The translations under genes and the position numbers were made by a program. The notes beneath the pieces were generated by a model, which made no database searches, was not told where the DNA came from, and saw only the letters and a program-made list of their open reading frames with translations. Positions 25,516-34,751 of a stretch of DNA of 64,000 bases are shown piece by piece. This DNA comes from Rhodovibrio salinarum DSM 9154. Lineage in GTDB: Bacteria > Pseudomonadota > Alphaproteobacteria > Kiloniellales > Rhodovibrionaceae. Every line of letters starts with the position of its first letter. Position 1 is the first letter of the stretch. Location: contig NZ_KI911559.1 in the NCBI RefSeq assembly GCF_000515255.1, positions 1,215,548 to 1,279,547 on the forward strand, written 5' to 3'.

Positions 25516-26970
25516 ATGAAGATCGCCATTCCGAAGGAGCGTCGTCACGGCGAAGCCCGTGTCGCAGCCTCGCCGGATACGGTGAAGAAACTGCTAGGCC
25601 TGCCGGCCGATAAGGTCGAGGTCGCGGTTGAAACCGGCGCCGGCGACGGCGCATCGATCCCGGACGATCAGTTCAAGAATGCCGGCGCCACGATCGCCAA
25701 GGACTACGCGTCCTGCGTCAAGGACGCGGATGTGGTGTTCAAGGTGCGCCGGCCGATCATCAAGGGCGAGCAGGGCAATACCGATGAGCTGGCGCCGCTG
25801 AAGAAGGGCGCGCTTTTGATCGGTAACCTCGATCCCACGCAGTCGCCGGAGGCGGTTCGCGCCTACGCCGATGCCGGTGTCGAGGCGTTCGCCATGGAGT
25901 TCATGCCGCGGATCTCGCGTGCGCAGGCGATGGACACCCTGTCCAGCCAGGCGAACCTCGCGGGCTATCGCGCGGTGATCGACGCCTCGGCGCAGTTCAA
26001 GCGCGGCTTCCCGATGATGATGACCGCTGCGGGCACCGTGCCGCCGGCCAAGGTGCTGGTGATGGGCGCGGGTGTCGCCGGCTTGCAGGCGATCGCCACG
26101 GCGCGGCGTCTGGGCGGTGTAGTCTCCGCCACCGACGTCCGGCCGGCCGCCAAGGAGCAGGTGGAAAGCCTGGGGGCCTCCTTCGTCGCGGTCGAGGACG
26201 AGGAGTTCAAGGAGGCCGAGGCCGCCGGCGGCTACGCCAAGGAGATGAGCGACGCCTACAAGAAGAAGCAGGCGGAGCTGATCGCCGACACCATCAAGAA
26301 GATGGACGTGGTGATCACCACCGCGCTCATCCCCGGCCGGGAAGCGCCCAAGCTGGTCACCGCCGACATGGTGAAATCCATGAAGCCAGGCTCGATCATC
26401 GTCGATCTGGCGGTCGAGCAGGGCGGCAACTGCGCGCTGTCCGAGTTCGACCAGGTGGTCGAGAAAAACGGCGTCACGATCGTCGGTTACGCCAACTGGC
26501 CGAGCCGCTTGGCCGTCTCCGCGTCCAGCCTGTACGCCCGCAACCTGTTCAACTTCCTGCAGCTGATGGTGGACAAGGAGTCCAAGCAGCTGAAGGTGAA
26601 CATGGACGACCAACTGGTTTCGGGCACGCGCCTGACCCAGGACGGTGAGGTCATCCACGAGCGGGTGAAGGATTCCGTTCCGGCAAAGGGCAAGGGTGGC
26701 CCATCCGGCAAGGACGGCGGCGGCTCCGGTAAGGCGGCGTCCAGCGATGCTGGTAAGGCCTCCGCTACCAAAGCTTCTGGGACCAAAGCTTCCGGAACCA
26801 AGACGTCTGCCAGCAAGAGCGGCACGACCAAATCGTCCGGCGGTAAGACCTCCGGGGGCAGCAAGGCCTCCGGTGGCAAGGCGAGTGGCGGCAACAAGAC
26901 TGGCGGCAGCACGTCGGGCGGGTCGTCCGCGAACAGCTCCGGCAGCGGCGCCCAGGGGAAGGAGAGCTAA
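25516..26970 (+). CDS. pntAA: NAD(P) transhydrogenase alpha subunit 1 with a low-complexity C-terminal tail
   Basis: 484 residues. Residues 1 to about 385 are the soluble NAD(H)-binding domain I of proton-translocating transhydrogenase, homologous to R. rubrum PntAA: KIAIPKERRHGEARVAASPD at the start, Rossmann motif VLVMGAGVAGLQAIATARRL, DVRPAAKEQVESLG, and the mobile-loop stretch GYANWPSRLAVSAS. From about residue 389 to the end is a Lys/Ser/Gly/Thr-rich repeat-like tail. The usual length is about 380-390, so about 100 residues are extra. It is the first gene of the operon pntAA-pntAB-pntB, with 3 bases before pntAB. Confidence 0.95.
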   Translation: MKIAIPKERRHGEARVAASPDTVKKLLGLPADKVEVAVETGAGDGASIPDDQFKNAGATIAKDYASCVKDADVVFKVRRPIIKGEQGNTDELAPLKKGALLIGNLDPTQSPEAVRAYADAGVEAFAMEFMPRISRAQAMDTLSSQANLAGYRAVIDASAQFKRGFPMMMTAAGTVPPAKVLVMGAGVAGLQAIATARRLGGVVSATDVRPAAKEQVESLGASFVAVEDEEFKEAEAAGGYAKEMSDAYKKKQAELIADTIKKMDVVITTALIPGREAPKLVTADMVKSMKPGSIIVDLAVEQGGNCALSEFDQVVEKNGVTIVGYANWPSRLAVSASSLYARNLFNFLQLMVDKESKQLKVNMDDQLVSGTRLTQDGEVIHERVKDSVPAKGKGGPSGKDGGGSGKAASSDAGKASATKASGTKASGTKTSASKSGTTKSSGGKTSGGSKASGGKASGGNKTGGSTSGGSSANSSGSGAQGKES

Positions 26971-26973
26971 GTC

Positions 26974-27408
26974 ATGGCAGACTCCGCACAGGAGATGCAG
27001 TCGACGGCTGAGCGCCTGCGCGAACTGGCTGATCAGCTGTCGGCGAAAGCGAGCGAGCTCGCCGCGCAGGCTGGCGATCTGCCAGCGCGTGCCGGCGAGG
27101 CCGCGCACCAGGCCAGCGAGGCTAGCGGCGGCCACAATTTCATGTTCGGCCTGACCGTGTTCGTGCTGGCGATTTTCGTCGGCTACCACGTGGTCTGGCG
27201 CGTCACGCCGGCGCTGCACTCGCCGCTGATGGCGGTGACCAACGCCGTTTCGTCGGTGATCATCGTCGGCGCGCTGTTGGCTGCCGGCCCGGAGGGGTTC
27301 GATATCTCCAAGGGCTTTGGCCTGGCCGCGGTGGTGCTGGCCTCGGTGAACATTTTCGGCGGGTTCATCGTGACGCAGCGCATGCTGTCCATGTTTAAGA
27401 AGAAATAG
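26974..27408 (+). CDS. pntAB: NAD(P) transhydrogenase alpha subunit 2 (membrane)
   Basis: 144 residues. The first about 50 form an amphipathic, Ala/Glu/Gln-rich helix; then come three or four membrane segments (FMFGLTVFVLAIFVGYHVVW, SPLMAVTNAVSSVIIVGALL, LAAVVLASVNIFGGFIVTQR) typical of transhydrogenase domain II of the alpha side, ending RMLSMFKKK. It starts 3 bases after pntAA and forms part of the proton channel. Confidence 0.94.
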   Translation: MADSAQEMQSTAERLRELADQLSAKASELAAQAGDLPARAGEAAHQASEASGGHNFMFGLTVFVLAIFVGYHVVWRVTPALHSPLMAVTNAVSSVIIVGALLAAGPEGFDISKGFGLAAVVLASVNIFGGFIVTQRMLSMFKKK

Positions 27409-27426
27409 CCGGGGGGCCGTTCTTAG

Positions 27427-28821
27427 ATGTCTCAGGATTTGACGACGTTCGTCTACCTGGTCGCCTCGGTCTGCTTCATCATGGCACTGAGGGGACTGTC
27501 GCACCCGAAGACCAGTCTTCAGGGCAACAGGTTCGGCATGGTCGGCATGACGCTGGCCGTGCTGGCAACGCTGGCGACCCCGGGGGTCGAGACCTACTTC
27601 GGGATCATCGTCGCAATTGCGATCGGTGGCGCGGCGGGTGCGTTCATCGCGCGCACGATCGACATGACCGCCTTGCCGCAGCTGGTGGCCGCCTTCCACT
27701 CCCTGGTCGGTCTTGCCGCCGTGCTGGTCGCGGGCTCGGCGTTCTATGCCCCGGAGGCCTATGGCATCGGCACGCCGGGCGACATCAAGACCGCCAGCCT
27801 GATCGAAATGGCGATCGGTGCCGGTATCGGTGCGGTTACCTTTACGGGCTCGATTCTGGCGTTTGGTAAGCTGCAGGGCCTGATCACCGGCAAGCCGGTG
27901 GTGTTCGCCGGCCAGCATCTGTTCAATGCCGTGCTCGGCGTGGCCATCGTGCTGCTGGTGGTGCTGTTCGCGGCAAGTCAGCCGGTCTGGGTCTTCTGGG
28001 CGATCGTGCTGATCTCGCTGGCGCTCGGCGTGCTGCTGATCATCCCGATCGGCGGCGCCGACATGCCGGTGATCGTCTCCATGCTGAACAGCTACTCCGG
28101 CTGGGCGGCGGCCGGCGTGGGCTTCACGCTCGGCAACAACCTGCTGATCGTCACCGGTGCGCTGGTCGGCTCCTCCGGCGCCATCCTCTCGTACATCATG
28201 TGCAAGGGGATGAACCGCTCCTTCTTCAACGTCATCCTGGGCGGTTTCGGCGGTGAGGCCGGCGCCGGATCGGCGGACACGGGCGATAAGTCGGTCAATT
28301 CCGGCAGCGCGGAGGATGCCTCCTTCATCCTCGCCAACGCGGGCTCGGTAATCATCGTCCCGGGCTATGGCTTGGCCGTCGGGCAGGCGCAGCAGGCGGT
28401 GCGCGAGATGGCCGATATGCTCAAGGGCATGGGTGTCAACGTGCGCTACGCCATCCACCCGGTCGCCGGGCGGATGCCGGGGCACATGAACGTCCTCCTC
28501 GCCGAGGCGAACGTGCCCTATGACGAGGTGCTGGAGATGGAGGAGATCAACCGCGACTTCCAGCAGACCGACGTCGCGTTCGTGATCGGCGCCAACGACA
28601 TCACCAACCCCGCCGCCGAGGACGATCCGCAGTCGCCGATCTACGGCATGCCGGTGCTCAAGGTGGACGAGGCGAAAACGGTACTGTTCATCAAGCGCTC
28701 CCTGTCGCCGGGCTATGCGGGCATCGACAACCCGCTGTTCTACCGGGACAACACGATGATGCTGTTCGGCGATGCCAAGCAGATGACCGAGGGCATCGTG
28801 AAGGCGCTGGAAGACCAGTAA
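27427..28821 (+). CDS. pntB: NAD(P) transhydrogenase beta subunit
   Basis: 464 residues. The N-terminal half holds about nine membrane helices (GAAGAFIARTIDMTALPQL, GGADMPVIVSMLNSYSGWAA). The C-terminal NADP(H)-binding domain III has VPGYGLAVGQAQQAV, YAIHPVAGRMPGHMNVLLAE and VIGANDITNPAAEDD, the classic binding loops. It transfers hydride from NADH to NADP+ driven by the proton gradient. It starts 18 bases after pntAB and ends before a strong intrinsic terminator. Confidence 0.96.
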   Translation: MSQDLTTFVYLVASVCFIMALRGLSHPKTSLQGNRFGMVGMTLAVLATLATPGVETYFGIIVAIAIGGAAGAFIARTIDMTALPQLVAAFHSLVGLAAVLVAGSAFYAPEAYGIGTPGDIKTASLIEMAIGAGIGAVTFTGSILAFGKLQGLITGKPVVFAGQHLFNAVLGVAIVLLVVLFAASQPVWVFWAIVLISLALGVLLIIPIGGADMPVIVSMLNSYSGWAAAGVGFTLGNNLLIVTGALVGSSGAILSYIMCKGMNRSFFNVILGGFGGEAGAGSADTGDKSVNSGSAEDASFILANAGSVIIVPGYGLAVGQAQQAVREMADMLKGMGVNVRYAIHPVAGRMPGHMNVLLAEANVPYDEVLEMEEINRDFQQTDVAFVIGANDITNPAAEDDPQSPIYGMPVLKVDEAKTVLFIKRSLSPGYAGIDNPLFYRDNTMMLFGDAKQMTEGIVKALEDQ

Positions 28822-28873
28822 AGCCGACTCTGCCGCCGACTGCTCGGCAGTGGTGGCATTAGGGCTATGCAGC

Positions 28874-28908
28874 GGGCGGCGGTCCCATGGGGTCGCCGCC
28901 CGTTTTTT
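28874..28908 (+). terminator. intrinsic terminator of the pnt operon
   Basis: GGGCGGCG pairs with CGCCGCCC around a 12-base loop, followed by G and six Ts. It starts 53 bases after the pntB stop. Textbook form. Confidence 0.9.
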
Positions 28909-29085
28909 GCGCGCTACATACCGTTGTCAGAACGGTGTCCACGGGGATCCCCCAGTCTTTTGCAAGCGTTGGGCGTTCACGGCGTGTGTCGGCTTGTCTC
29001 GCATGCACGCCACCGCCTGCCTTGCAGAAGGAGGGGAAGTCGCTGCGCCACCTTGCTAACTCGAGCGAAGGATCCGATCCCTTCC

Positions 29086-30393
29086 ATGGATAAGACACGA
29101 GAAGCCTCGCGGTTGGTTGCGCCGCCCACGACCGGGCCGCTGCACTGTTGCCCCCGCCCCAATGACGAGGCGTCGGAGGTGCCGGGCCTGCTGCGTTGGC
29201 TGGCTGAGAGTGCCGAAACCGGTACATCGGAGGAACACATCCTGGCCGGCGCGTGCGAACGGCTGTGCGCGGCCGGTGTGCCGGTCGACCGGGCGTTCGC
29301 AGGGATTGAGTTGATCCACCCGCTGCTCGAGGGCCAGCTTTATCTTTGGAACAGCCACGACCACTCGGTGTCCCGCCGTGACCTCGACCGCTTCGACGAC
29401 GAGCGGAGTGAATGGGAAGTCAGCCCGCTTTATCAATTGCATAACACGGGAACGACGGAACTGCGCCGGCGGGTTGGTGTCACCTATGTGCCGGGCGAAT
29501 TCCCGCTCGTGGACAAGATGGTTGCCGACGGCATCCAGGACTACGTCGCCTTCATGCTGCGTCGTCAAGGCTCGCACGTTGTGGGTGAGCACGACATGAC
29601 GTTCCTGACCTTCGCCACCCGCGCACCGGAGGGGTTCAGCGAACACGCCCTGGACCGGTTGCGCGCCAGCGTCTCCGCGATTTCCGGGGCGATGCGGCTG
29701 GCGACCGGGCCGCGTATGATCTATGCGCTGATGGAGACCTACCTCGGTCAGAACGCGGGAAGGCGCGTGCTGCGCGGCGGGATCGCCCGTGGCGAGGCGG
29801 AGGAAATCCGGGCGGTGATCTGGCTGTCCGATCTGCACGGCTTCACCAAAATTGCCGACGAGGTCGACCCGGACGCGGTCGTGCCCCTGTTGAACGCCTA
29901 TGCCGAAGCGCAGGTCGCCGCGGTCGAACGCTACGGCGGTGAAGTGCTGAAGTTCATGGGCGACGGCGTGTTGGCGATTTTCCCGATTGATGGATCGGGG
30001 AGCGGCTTTGGCGATTGCGAGAAGGCCTGTGGCGCAGCGCTCGACGCCGCGGAGGACACGTTTGTGACGATCAGCGAGTTGAATCGCAGCCGTAGCGCGC
30101 GCGGCGACGTCACGACGACCCTTTATCTTGGTCTGCACGTCGGGCAGGTGTACTACGGCAACATCGGCAGCCCGGAGCGGCTGGACTTCACCGTCGTCGG
30201 TCCGGCGGTGAACGAAGCCAGCCGGATCGCCGACATGGCCAAGGCCGTGGACAAGGACGCCGTGGTATCCAGCGCCTTCGTCGAGGCGGCTCCGGGAACT
30301 CGGCACCGGCTGGTCTCGCTTGGCCGCCACGCGCTGCGTGGCGTGTACCGGCCGCAGGAGCTGTTTACGCTGGATCCGGAGACCGAGAGATAG
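29086..30393 (+). CDS. class III adenylate/guanylate cyclase
   Basis: 435 residues from ATG 29086, with AAGGA 13 bases upstream. The N-terminal about 220 residues form an unassigned domain without membrane helices. The catalytic domain starts near residue 240: WLSDLHGFTKIAD (metal Asp), GGEVLKFMGDGVLAIFP (second metal Asp and the base-contacting Lys), and LDFTVVGPAVNEASRI (base-specifying Asp, transition-state Asn/Arg). The residues fit ATP rather than GTP. It should make cAMP in the cytoplasm; the signal sensed is unknown. It ends at a hairpin shared with the convergent rpsU. Confidence 0.92.
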   Translation: MDKTREASRLVAPPTTGPLHCCPRPNDEASEVPGLLRWLAESAETGTSEEHILAGACERLCAAGVPVDRAFAGIELIHPLLEGQLYLWNSHDHSVSRRDLDRFDDERSEWEVSPLYQLHNTGTTELRRRVGVTYVPGEFPLVDKMVADGIQDYVAFMLRRQGSHVVGEHDMTFLTFATRAPEGFSEHALDRLRASVSAISGAMRLATGPRMIYALMETYLGQNAGRRVLRGGIARGEAEEIRAVIWLSDLHGFTKIADEVDPDAVVPLLNAYAEAQVAAVERYGGEVLKFMGDGVLAIFPIDGSGSGFGDCEKACGAALDAAEDTFVTISELNRSRSARGDVTTTLYLGLHVGQVYYGNIGSPERLDFTVVGPAVNEASRIADMAKAVDKDAVVSSAFVEAAPGTRHRLVSLGRHALRGVYRPQELFTLDPETER

Positions 30394-30416
30394 CGTGCAC
30401 AGAAAACGGTTAAACA

Positions 30417-30457
30417 CAATTAGCCGCCGGCGCGTTCTCGCGGCCGGCGGCTAATTG
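30417..30457. terminator. bidirectional terminator between the cyclase gene and rpsU
   Basis: CAATTAGCCGCCGGC pairs perfectly with its 15-base complement, extended by GCG/CGC near the loop. It lies between the two convergent stop codons, and AT-rich flanks on both sides fit termination in both directions. Confidence 0.8.
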
Positions 30458-30506
30458 TATCGGGCGGATGTCGGCACCGGATTGTCGGTGCCGATCCAAG
30501 ACGGCT

Positions 30507-30710
30507 TTAGAAGCCCTCGCGCTCGCGGCGCTTGCGCTGCAGCTTGCGCCAACGGCGCACGGCTTCCGCCTGCTCGCGGGCCTTCTTCTCCGACGGCTTT
30601 TCGTAGTGCCGGCGAAGCTTCATCTCACGGAAAACGCCCTCGCGCTGCATCTTCTTCTTCAGCGCGCGCAGGGCCTGATCGACGTTGTTGTCGCGGACGT
30701 GTACCTGCAC
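30507..30710 (-). CDS. rpsU: 30S ribosomal protein S21
   Basis: 67 residues, GTG start at 30710 giving [20 protein letters not shown], the usual alphaproteobacterial S21 N terminus, then [19 protein letters not shown] and a basic tail. AAAGGAG lies 13 bases upstream, which is long; an in-frame GTG at 30722 sits only 1 base from it. S21 helps 30S subunits initiate translation. It is divergent from def and COQ9, a conserved arrangement. Confidence 0.95.
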   Translation of the reverse strand: MQVHVRDNNVDQALRALKKKMQREGVFREMKLRRHYEKPSEKKAREQAEAVRRWRKLQRKRREREGF

Positions 30711-31054
30711 GGTTACGCTCACACTCCTTTCGCGGTTCCGACCGTTGTGGCCGCCCGAGCCAACCCCGAGACCGCATCGGAGCGGGCGGCATGTCATGTG
30801 TCGACATGGCCCTGAACGGTGCAAATGCCAAGATGCGGCCTGCCGGGTTCACACCCGGGCCGCGCGGCATAGTCCTCCAGGCCGTCGAGTGGCGACGGTC
30901 TATCACAGTGCTACAGGGATGTGAAGGCCGGTTGCGGCCCCGATGGGCGAGCTGCGGCGTTTTTATCGAGCGACCGAAACCCTTGTGGCTTGGGCCCGCG
31001 CAGGCCATCGTCTTGACCCGTTCACCCCGTTAGCAAGCGCGGAGTCTGAACTCG
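30711..31054. other. divergent intergenic region, rpsU and peptide deformylase genes
   Basis: 344 bases without a gene. It must carry promoters for both directions. TTGACC near 31013 is a possible -35 for the deformylase, but I see no good -10. Confidence 0.4.
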
Positions 31055-31636
31055 ATGGCCGTTCTGGAAATCGCCCGTATGGGCCAGCCGGTGCTGCGCC
31101 GGCCCGCCGATCCGGTGTCGCTCCCGCTTGATGCGGCGATGCGGCAGTTCCTGGACGATATGGCGGAGACGATGGTCGCCGCGCGCGGCACCGGCCTGGC
31201 GGCCCCGCAGGTGTTCCAGTCAGTGCGTGCGATCGTCTTCAAGGTCGACGCCGAGCGCCAGCGTCACTCCGTTGCCCAGTTGGACGATCTGCCGGAACCG
31301 GCGACGGCGGGGGAGGGCGTGGCCCTGACCTATCTGCTGAACCCGGAACTCGAGCCGATTGGCGAAGCGGTCGACGAAGGCTACGAGGCCTGCCTGTCGA
31401 TTCCCGGTCTGATCGGGCGCGTGCCGCGCTGGCGGCACATCCGCTACCGCGGGCTGGATCCGGAAGGCGGCCGGGTCGAGCGGGTGGCCAGCGGCTTCCA
31501 CGCTCGTCTGGTGCAGCACGAGGTGGACCATCTGGACGGCATCCTCTACCCGGAGCGCATGCGCGATCTCGCCACCTTGGCCTTCGCCGACGAAATCGCC
31601 ACTTCTCGAGAAACGGTCGATGCCGACGATGGCTGA
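31055..31636 (+). CDS. def: peptide deformylase
   Basis: 193 residues with the three deformylase motifs: GTGLAAPQ, EACLS (cysteine metal ligand; the usual form is EGCLS) and QHEVDHLDG (HExxH metal site). It removes formyl groups from nascent proteins. No fmt gene follows, so this may be an accessory deformylase rather than the main def-fmt copy. It overlaps the start of the next frame and sits 35 bases before the COQ9 start, so the two are likely co-transcribed. Confidence 0.92.
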   Translation: MAVLEIARMGQPVLRRPADPVSLPLDAAMRQFLDDMAETMVAARGTGLAAPQVFQSVRAIVFKVDAERQRHSVAQLDDLPEPATAGEGVALTYLLNPELEPIGEAVDEGYEACLSIPGLIGRVPRWRHIRYRGLDPEGGRVERVASGFHARLVQHEVDHLDGILYPERMRDLATLAFADEIATSRETVDADDG

Positions 31637-31670
31637 ACGTGCGCGCCGAAGCGACAACAGGAGACCCAAG

Positions 31671-32333
31671 ATGCGCGATCTGGACGAGCTGCGCCGCGAG
31701 ATCATGCAGCGCACCCTGGAGAACGTTCCGTTCGATGGCTGGTCCTGGGCGTCGATCAACGCCGCCGCGGACGAACTCGGCATCGACCGGCGCGAGGCGG
31801 AGAGCGCCTTCCCTGGCGGCCCGGCCGAGGTGATCGAACTGCACAGCATGGAAGCTGACTATGCCATGCTGGCGGCGTTCGAAGAGCAGGCGCACGAGGG
31901 GATGCGGGTGCGCGAGCAGGTGGCGCGCGCGATCTGGATTCGTCTGGAGCAGAACGAGCCGCACCGCGAGGCGGTCCGCAGGGCGCTGTCCTTTCTTGCC
32001 CTGCCGCAGCATCACACGCTCGCCCTGCGGCTGCTGTACCGCACCTGCGACGCGGTCTGGACGGCGGCCGGCGACGGCAGTGCGGACTATAACTTCTATA
32101 CCAAGCGCGGTCTGCTGTCGGGCGTCTATTCCTCGACGCTGCTCTATTGGCTTGAGGATTCCAGCGAGGACTACACCGCGACCAAGGCCTTCCTCGACCG
32201 TCGGATCGACGAGACGGTGCAGATCGGCGGTCGGTTGGGCCGGGCGATCAGGAAACTGGAGCAGGTGCCCAAAGCCCTGCGCTACATCTTTCCCAGCCGC
32301 GGCGGCGAGGACTTACGGATGCGGGGGAACTAG
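31671..32333 (+). CDS. COQ9 family protein (rpsU-divergently transcribed)
   Basis: 220 residues from ATG 31671, about 7 bases after AGGAG. The N-terminal part resembles a TetR-like helix-turn-helix (WASINAAADELGIDRREAES), and the core has ALRLLYRTCDAVWTAAGDGS, DYNFYTKRGLLSGVYSSTLL and WLEDSSEDYTATKAFLDRRI, the signature of the COQ9/RpsU-divergent family. COQ9 binds lipids and assists ubiquinone hydroxylation by Coq7. Its location near divergent rpsU matches the name-giving arrangement. Confidence 0.92.
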   Translation: MRDLDELRREIMQRTLENVPFDGWSWASINAAADELGIDRREAESAFPGGPAEVIELHSMEADYAMLAAFEEQAHEGMRVREQVARAIWIRLEQNEPHREAVRRALSFLALPQHHTLALRLLYRTCDAVWTAAGDGSADYNFYTKRGLLSGVYSSTLLYWLEDSSEDYTATKAFLDRRIDETVQIGGRLGRAIRKLEQVPKALRYIFPSRGGEDLRMRGN

Positions 32334-32389
32334 CGAACGGTAACGCCGGCAACGGCGCGCGCGTCTGATGCAACCGCTGCCCCGCGTCC

Positions 32390-33196
32390 TCAGCCCTCTT
32401 GCCGGGCGCGGGCAATCATCTGTTCGAGCTGCTCGCGGCTGATCGCGCCGGGGGCCACCTCGGTGCCGACGATAAAGGCCGGCGTCCCCTGGATCTGCAA
32501 GGCCTGGCCCAACTGGCGGGTTCGCTGGATGGTTTGGGTCACCTGGTCGGATTGCATGTCCGTCTTCAGCTGCTCGACATCCAGGTCCATCATGTCGGCC
32601 AGCCGCATCACGCTGTCCTCGTTGACTGTCTGCACGTCGGTCATCAGCGCGTTGTGGAACGCAGCGTACTCCCCCTGCATCGCCGCGGCAATTGCAGCGC
32701 GGGCGGCGAACACGCTTTCCGGGCCCAGGATCGGGAATTCCTTGTAGACCAGCCGCACGTTGCCGTCGGCCTCGGCGACCTCGTGCGCCATGCCGGCGAC
32801 GCGCCGGCAGTAGCCGCAGTTGTAGTCGAAGAACTCGATGATGGTGACATCGCCGTCGGGGTTGCCCAGCACCGGAAGGGGGCCGGGATCGCGCAGCGCC
32901 TCGGCGTGCTGGCGGACGCCTTGGCGGCGGGCATCCTGAGCCTGCTGCTCCCGGCGCTGACGCAGGATCTGGATCGCCTGCATGATGATTTCGGGGTTTT
33001 CCAGGATGTAGTCGCGCACCCGTCGATCGATCGCGTCCTGTTCCCCGGCGGAGAAGGGGGAGGCCGCTTCCGGCGTCGACTGCTGGGCCGGCGTACTCTG
33101 CTGGGCAAACGCCGAGCCGCTTGCCAGCGGCAGCACGAGCAGGGTGAGCGCGAATGCCCCGACCAGCGGTCGGAAAATGCGGGTGCGAGCGGTCAT
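32390..33196 (-). CDS. DsbA-family thiol-disulfide oxidoreductase (ScsC/Com1-like)
   Basis: 268 residues: signal peptide ending near SAFAQ, then a helix DRRVRDYILENPEIIMQAIQ like the dimerisation/trimerisation arm of ScsC-type proteins, then a thioredoxin fold with CGYC at C127/C130 and cis-proline GTPAF. It probably makes or isomerises disulfides in the periplasm. It lies just downstream of the M48 protease gene on the same strand (98-base gap) and may share its transcript. Confidence 0.9.
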   Translation of the reverse strand: MTARTRIFRPLVGAFALTLLVLPLASGSAFAQQSTPAQQSTPEAASPFSAGEQDAIDRRVRDYILENPEIIMQAIQILRQRREQQAQDARRQGVRQHAEALRDPGPLPVLGNPDGDVTIIEFFDYNCGYCRRVAGMAHEVAEADGNVRLVYKEFPILGPESVFAARAAIAAAMQGEYAAFHNALMTDVQTVNEDSVMRLADMMDLDVEQLKTDMQSDQVTQTIQRTRQLGQALQIQGTPAFIVGTEVAPGAISREQLEQMIARARQEG

Positions 33197-33294
33197 CTAC
33201 AGGCAGTCTCCGGAGAAGTTCGGGCCGTGTTCCGCAACATGAGATGCGGACAGACGGTTGGACGGGACGGCGGATGCAGGCGCGATGCGGACGG

Positions 33295-34716
33295 TCAGCC
33301 GTCCCGCCGTTCCTGCCGGTTTTTGGCGGTACGCTCGATGTCCTGGGCGCGTAGCCAGCCGGGCGAATGCTTTTCTAGGTTTTGCTGAGCCCGCTGCGCT
33401 TGCCCGATCGCCTGGCTCAGGTCGCCGCGGTTGATCGCGTATTCCGCCAGCCCGAGCGCGGCCTCGCCCTTGTCGCCCAGGCGGCCGTGGGCGATCCCGA
33501 CCAAACGCCAGGCGAAGGCGTTGCGCGGCTCCGCGTCGACCACACGCCGGGCGTTGGCAAGCGCTTTCTGGGTCAGGTCCTTGCTGTTGGTCTGTAGCTG
33601 CGCCTCGGCCAGGCCCATGCGGATCAGTGGCTGTTCCGACGCCAGGTCGACCGCCTTCTGGTAAGCGGGCAGTGCTTCCTGGATGCGGCCGTTCTCGAAC
33701 AGCATCTGCCCCTTCAACTCGTAGAAGTATGGATCGTCCGGCTTCTGATCGATCAGCCCGTTGACCAACTCGAGCGCCTTGGACAACTCGGGCTTGCGGT
33801 AATAGGCGATCGCGCGGGCATAGCGGGCCGGGATCGCGTCGCTGTCCGCGGGATACTCATTCAGCGTTTTGGCGGTGGGTTGCAGGAAGCCGTCCAGCTT
33901 GGCCTGCATGCGCACGTGCAGGCGCTCCAGCTCCTCGGGCGCTTCCGCACGCAGACCTTCCTCGTCTTCCAGGCGGTCGGCCGCGGCGGCGAGCGCACTG
34001 ACGCGCTGGCTGGTCAGCGGGTGGGTGCGCATCCAGGGTTCCTGGCTATCGCTCAACAGAACATCCTGGTCCTCCAGGATGCGCATGAACTCCACCAGAC
34101 CGCGCGGAGAATACCCGGCGCGCTGCATGAAGGTGATCGCCGCCTGGTCGGCCGAGCCCTCCTGCGTGCGCGTGTAGGCGAGCAGGTCTGCCATCGACAG
34201 GCTCTGGCCGAGTGACATGATCGCCGTGCCGGCCGCCCCGCTGCCGGTCGCCGCCGCCGCACCGAGACCCAGCAGCATGCTGGTGATCATCTGTGTCGTC
34301 GTGTCTTCCAACTCGCGCCGGCGGCTGGCCAGGTGACCCGCGGTGATATGGCCCGCTTCGTGGGCGATCACGCCCATCACCTGCGTCGGATCGTCGGCCC
34401 GACGAAGCAGGCCGGTATGCAGGTACATGTTCATCCCGCCAGCGACGAACGCGTTCAGCGTTTCGTCCGCGATCAGGTAGACGTCGATCCGCTCCGGATT
34501 CAGGCCAGCGGCCTGGAAGATCGGTGTGGCGTAGCGCCGGACCGTTTCCTCGATCTCGGCATCGCGGATGAAACTGGGACGGTCGCTTTGCGCGGCCGCT
34601 GGGACTGGCGCAAGCCCCACGGTGATCGCGAGCCACAAGGCGACAGGCAGGCAGAAGAAGGCTTTGAGCTTGCGCACGGCGGTGTCCTTGTGCTTCACGG
34701 ACGCAAGGGTATCCAT
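33295..34716 (-). CDS. periplasmic M48 metalloprotease with TPR repeats (BepA-like)
   Basis: 473 residues from ATG 34716. A signal peptide (LPVALWLAITVGLAPVPAAAQ) precedes the M48 domain with HEAGH (H119, E120, H123) and EGSADQAA, the third zinc ligand region. The C-terminal about 200 residues are TPR-like helices (DDPYFYELKGQMLFENGRIQ). BepA-type proteins clear or mature outer membrane LptD/BAM substrates. The gene is divergent from a GGT-like lipoprotein gene with only 35 bases between starts. Confidence 0.9.
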   Translation of the reverse strand: MDTLASVKHKDTAVRKLKAFFCLPVALWLAITVGLAPVPAAAQSDRPSFIRDAEIEETVRRYATPIFQAAGLNPERIDVYLIADETLNAFVAGGMNMYLHTGLLRRADDPTQVMGVIAHEAGHITAGHLASRRRELEDTTTQMITSMLLGLGAAAATGSGAAGTAIMSLGQSLSMADLLAYTRTQEGSADQAAITFMQRAGYSPRGLVEFMRILEDQDVLLSDSQEPWMRTHPLTSQRVSALAAAADRLEDEEGLRAEAPEELERLHVRMQAKLDGFLQPTAKTLNEYPADSDAIPARYARAIAYYRKPELSKALELVNGLIDQKPDDPYFYELKGQMLFENGRIQEALPAYQKAVDLASEQPLIRMGLAEAQLQTNSKDLTQKALANARRVVDAEPRNAFAWRLVGIAHGRLGDKGEAALGLAEYAINRGDLSQAIGQAQRAQQNLEKHSPGWLRAQDIERTAKNRQERRDG

Positions 34717-34751
34717 TGCATCCTGGCCTTTCAATTGACAGAGGACCCGGC

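Noticed and set aside
26696-26970. CRISPR-like or tandem DNA repeat in the pntAA tail
   Set aside because: Units are short, imperfect and codon-phased; it is protein-level low complexity and not a spaced repeat array.
25594-28485. 963-codon minus-strand frame opposite the pnt genes
   Set aside because: Antisense shadow of the pnt operon, rich in His/Arg/Gln as expected for such frames.
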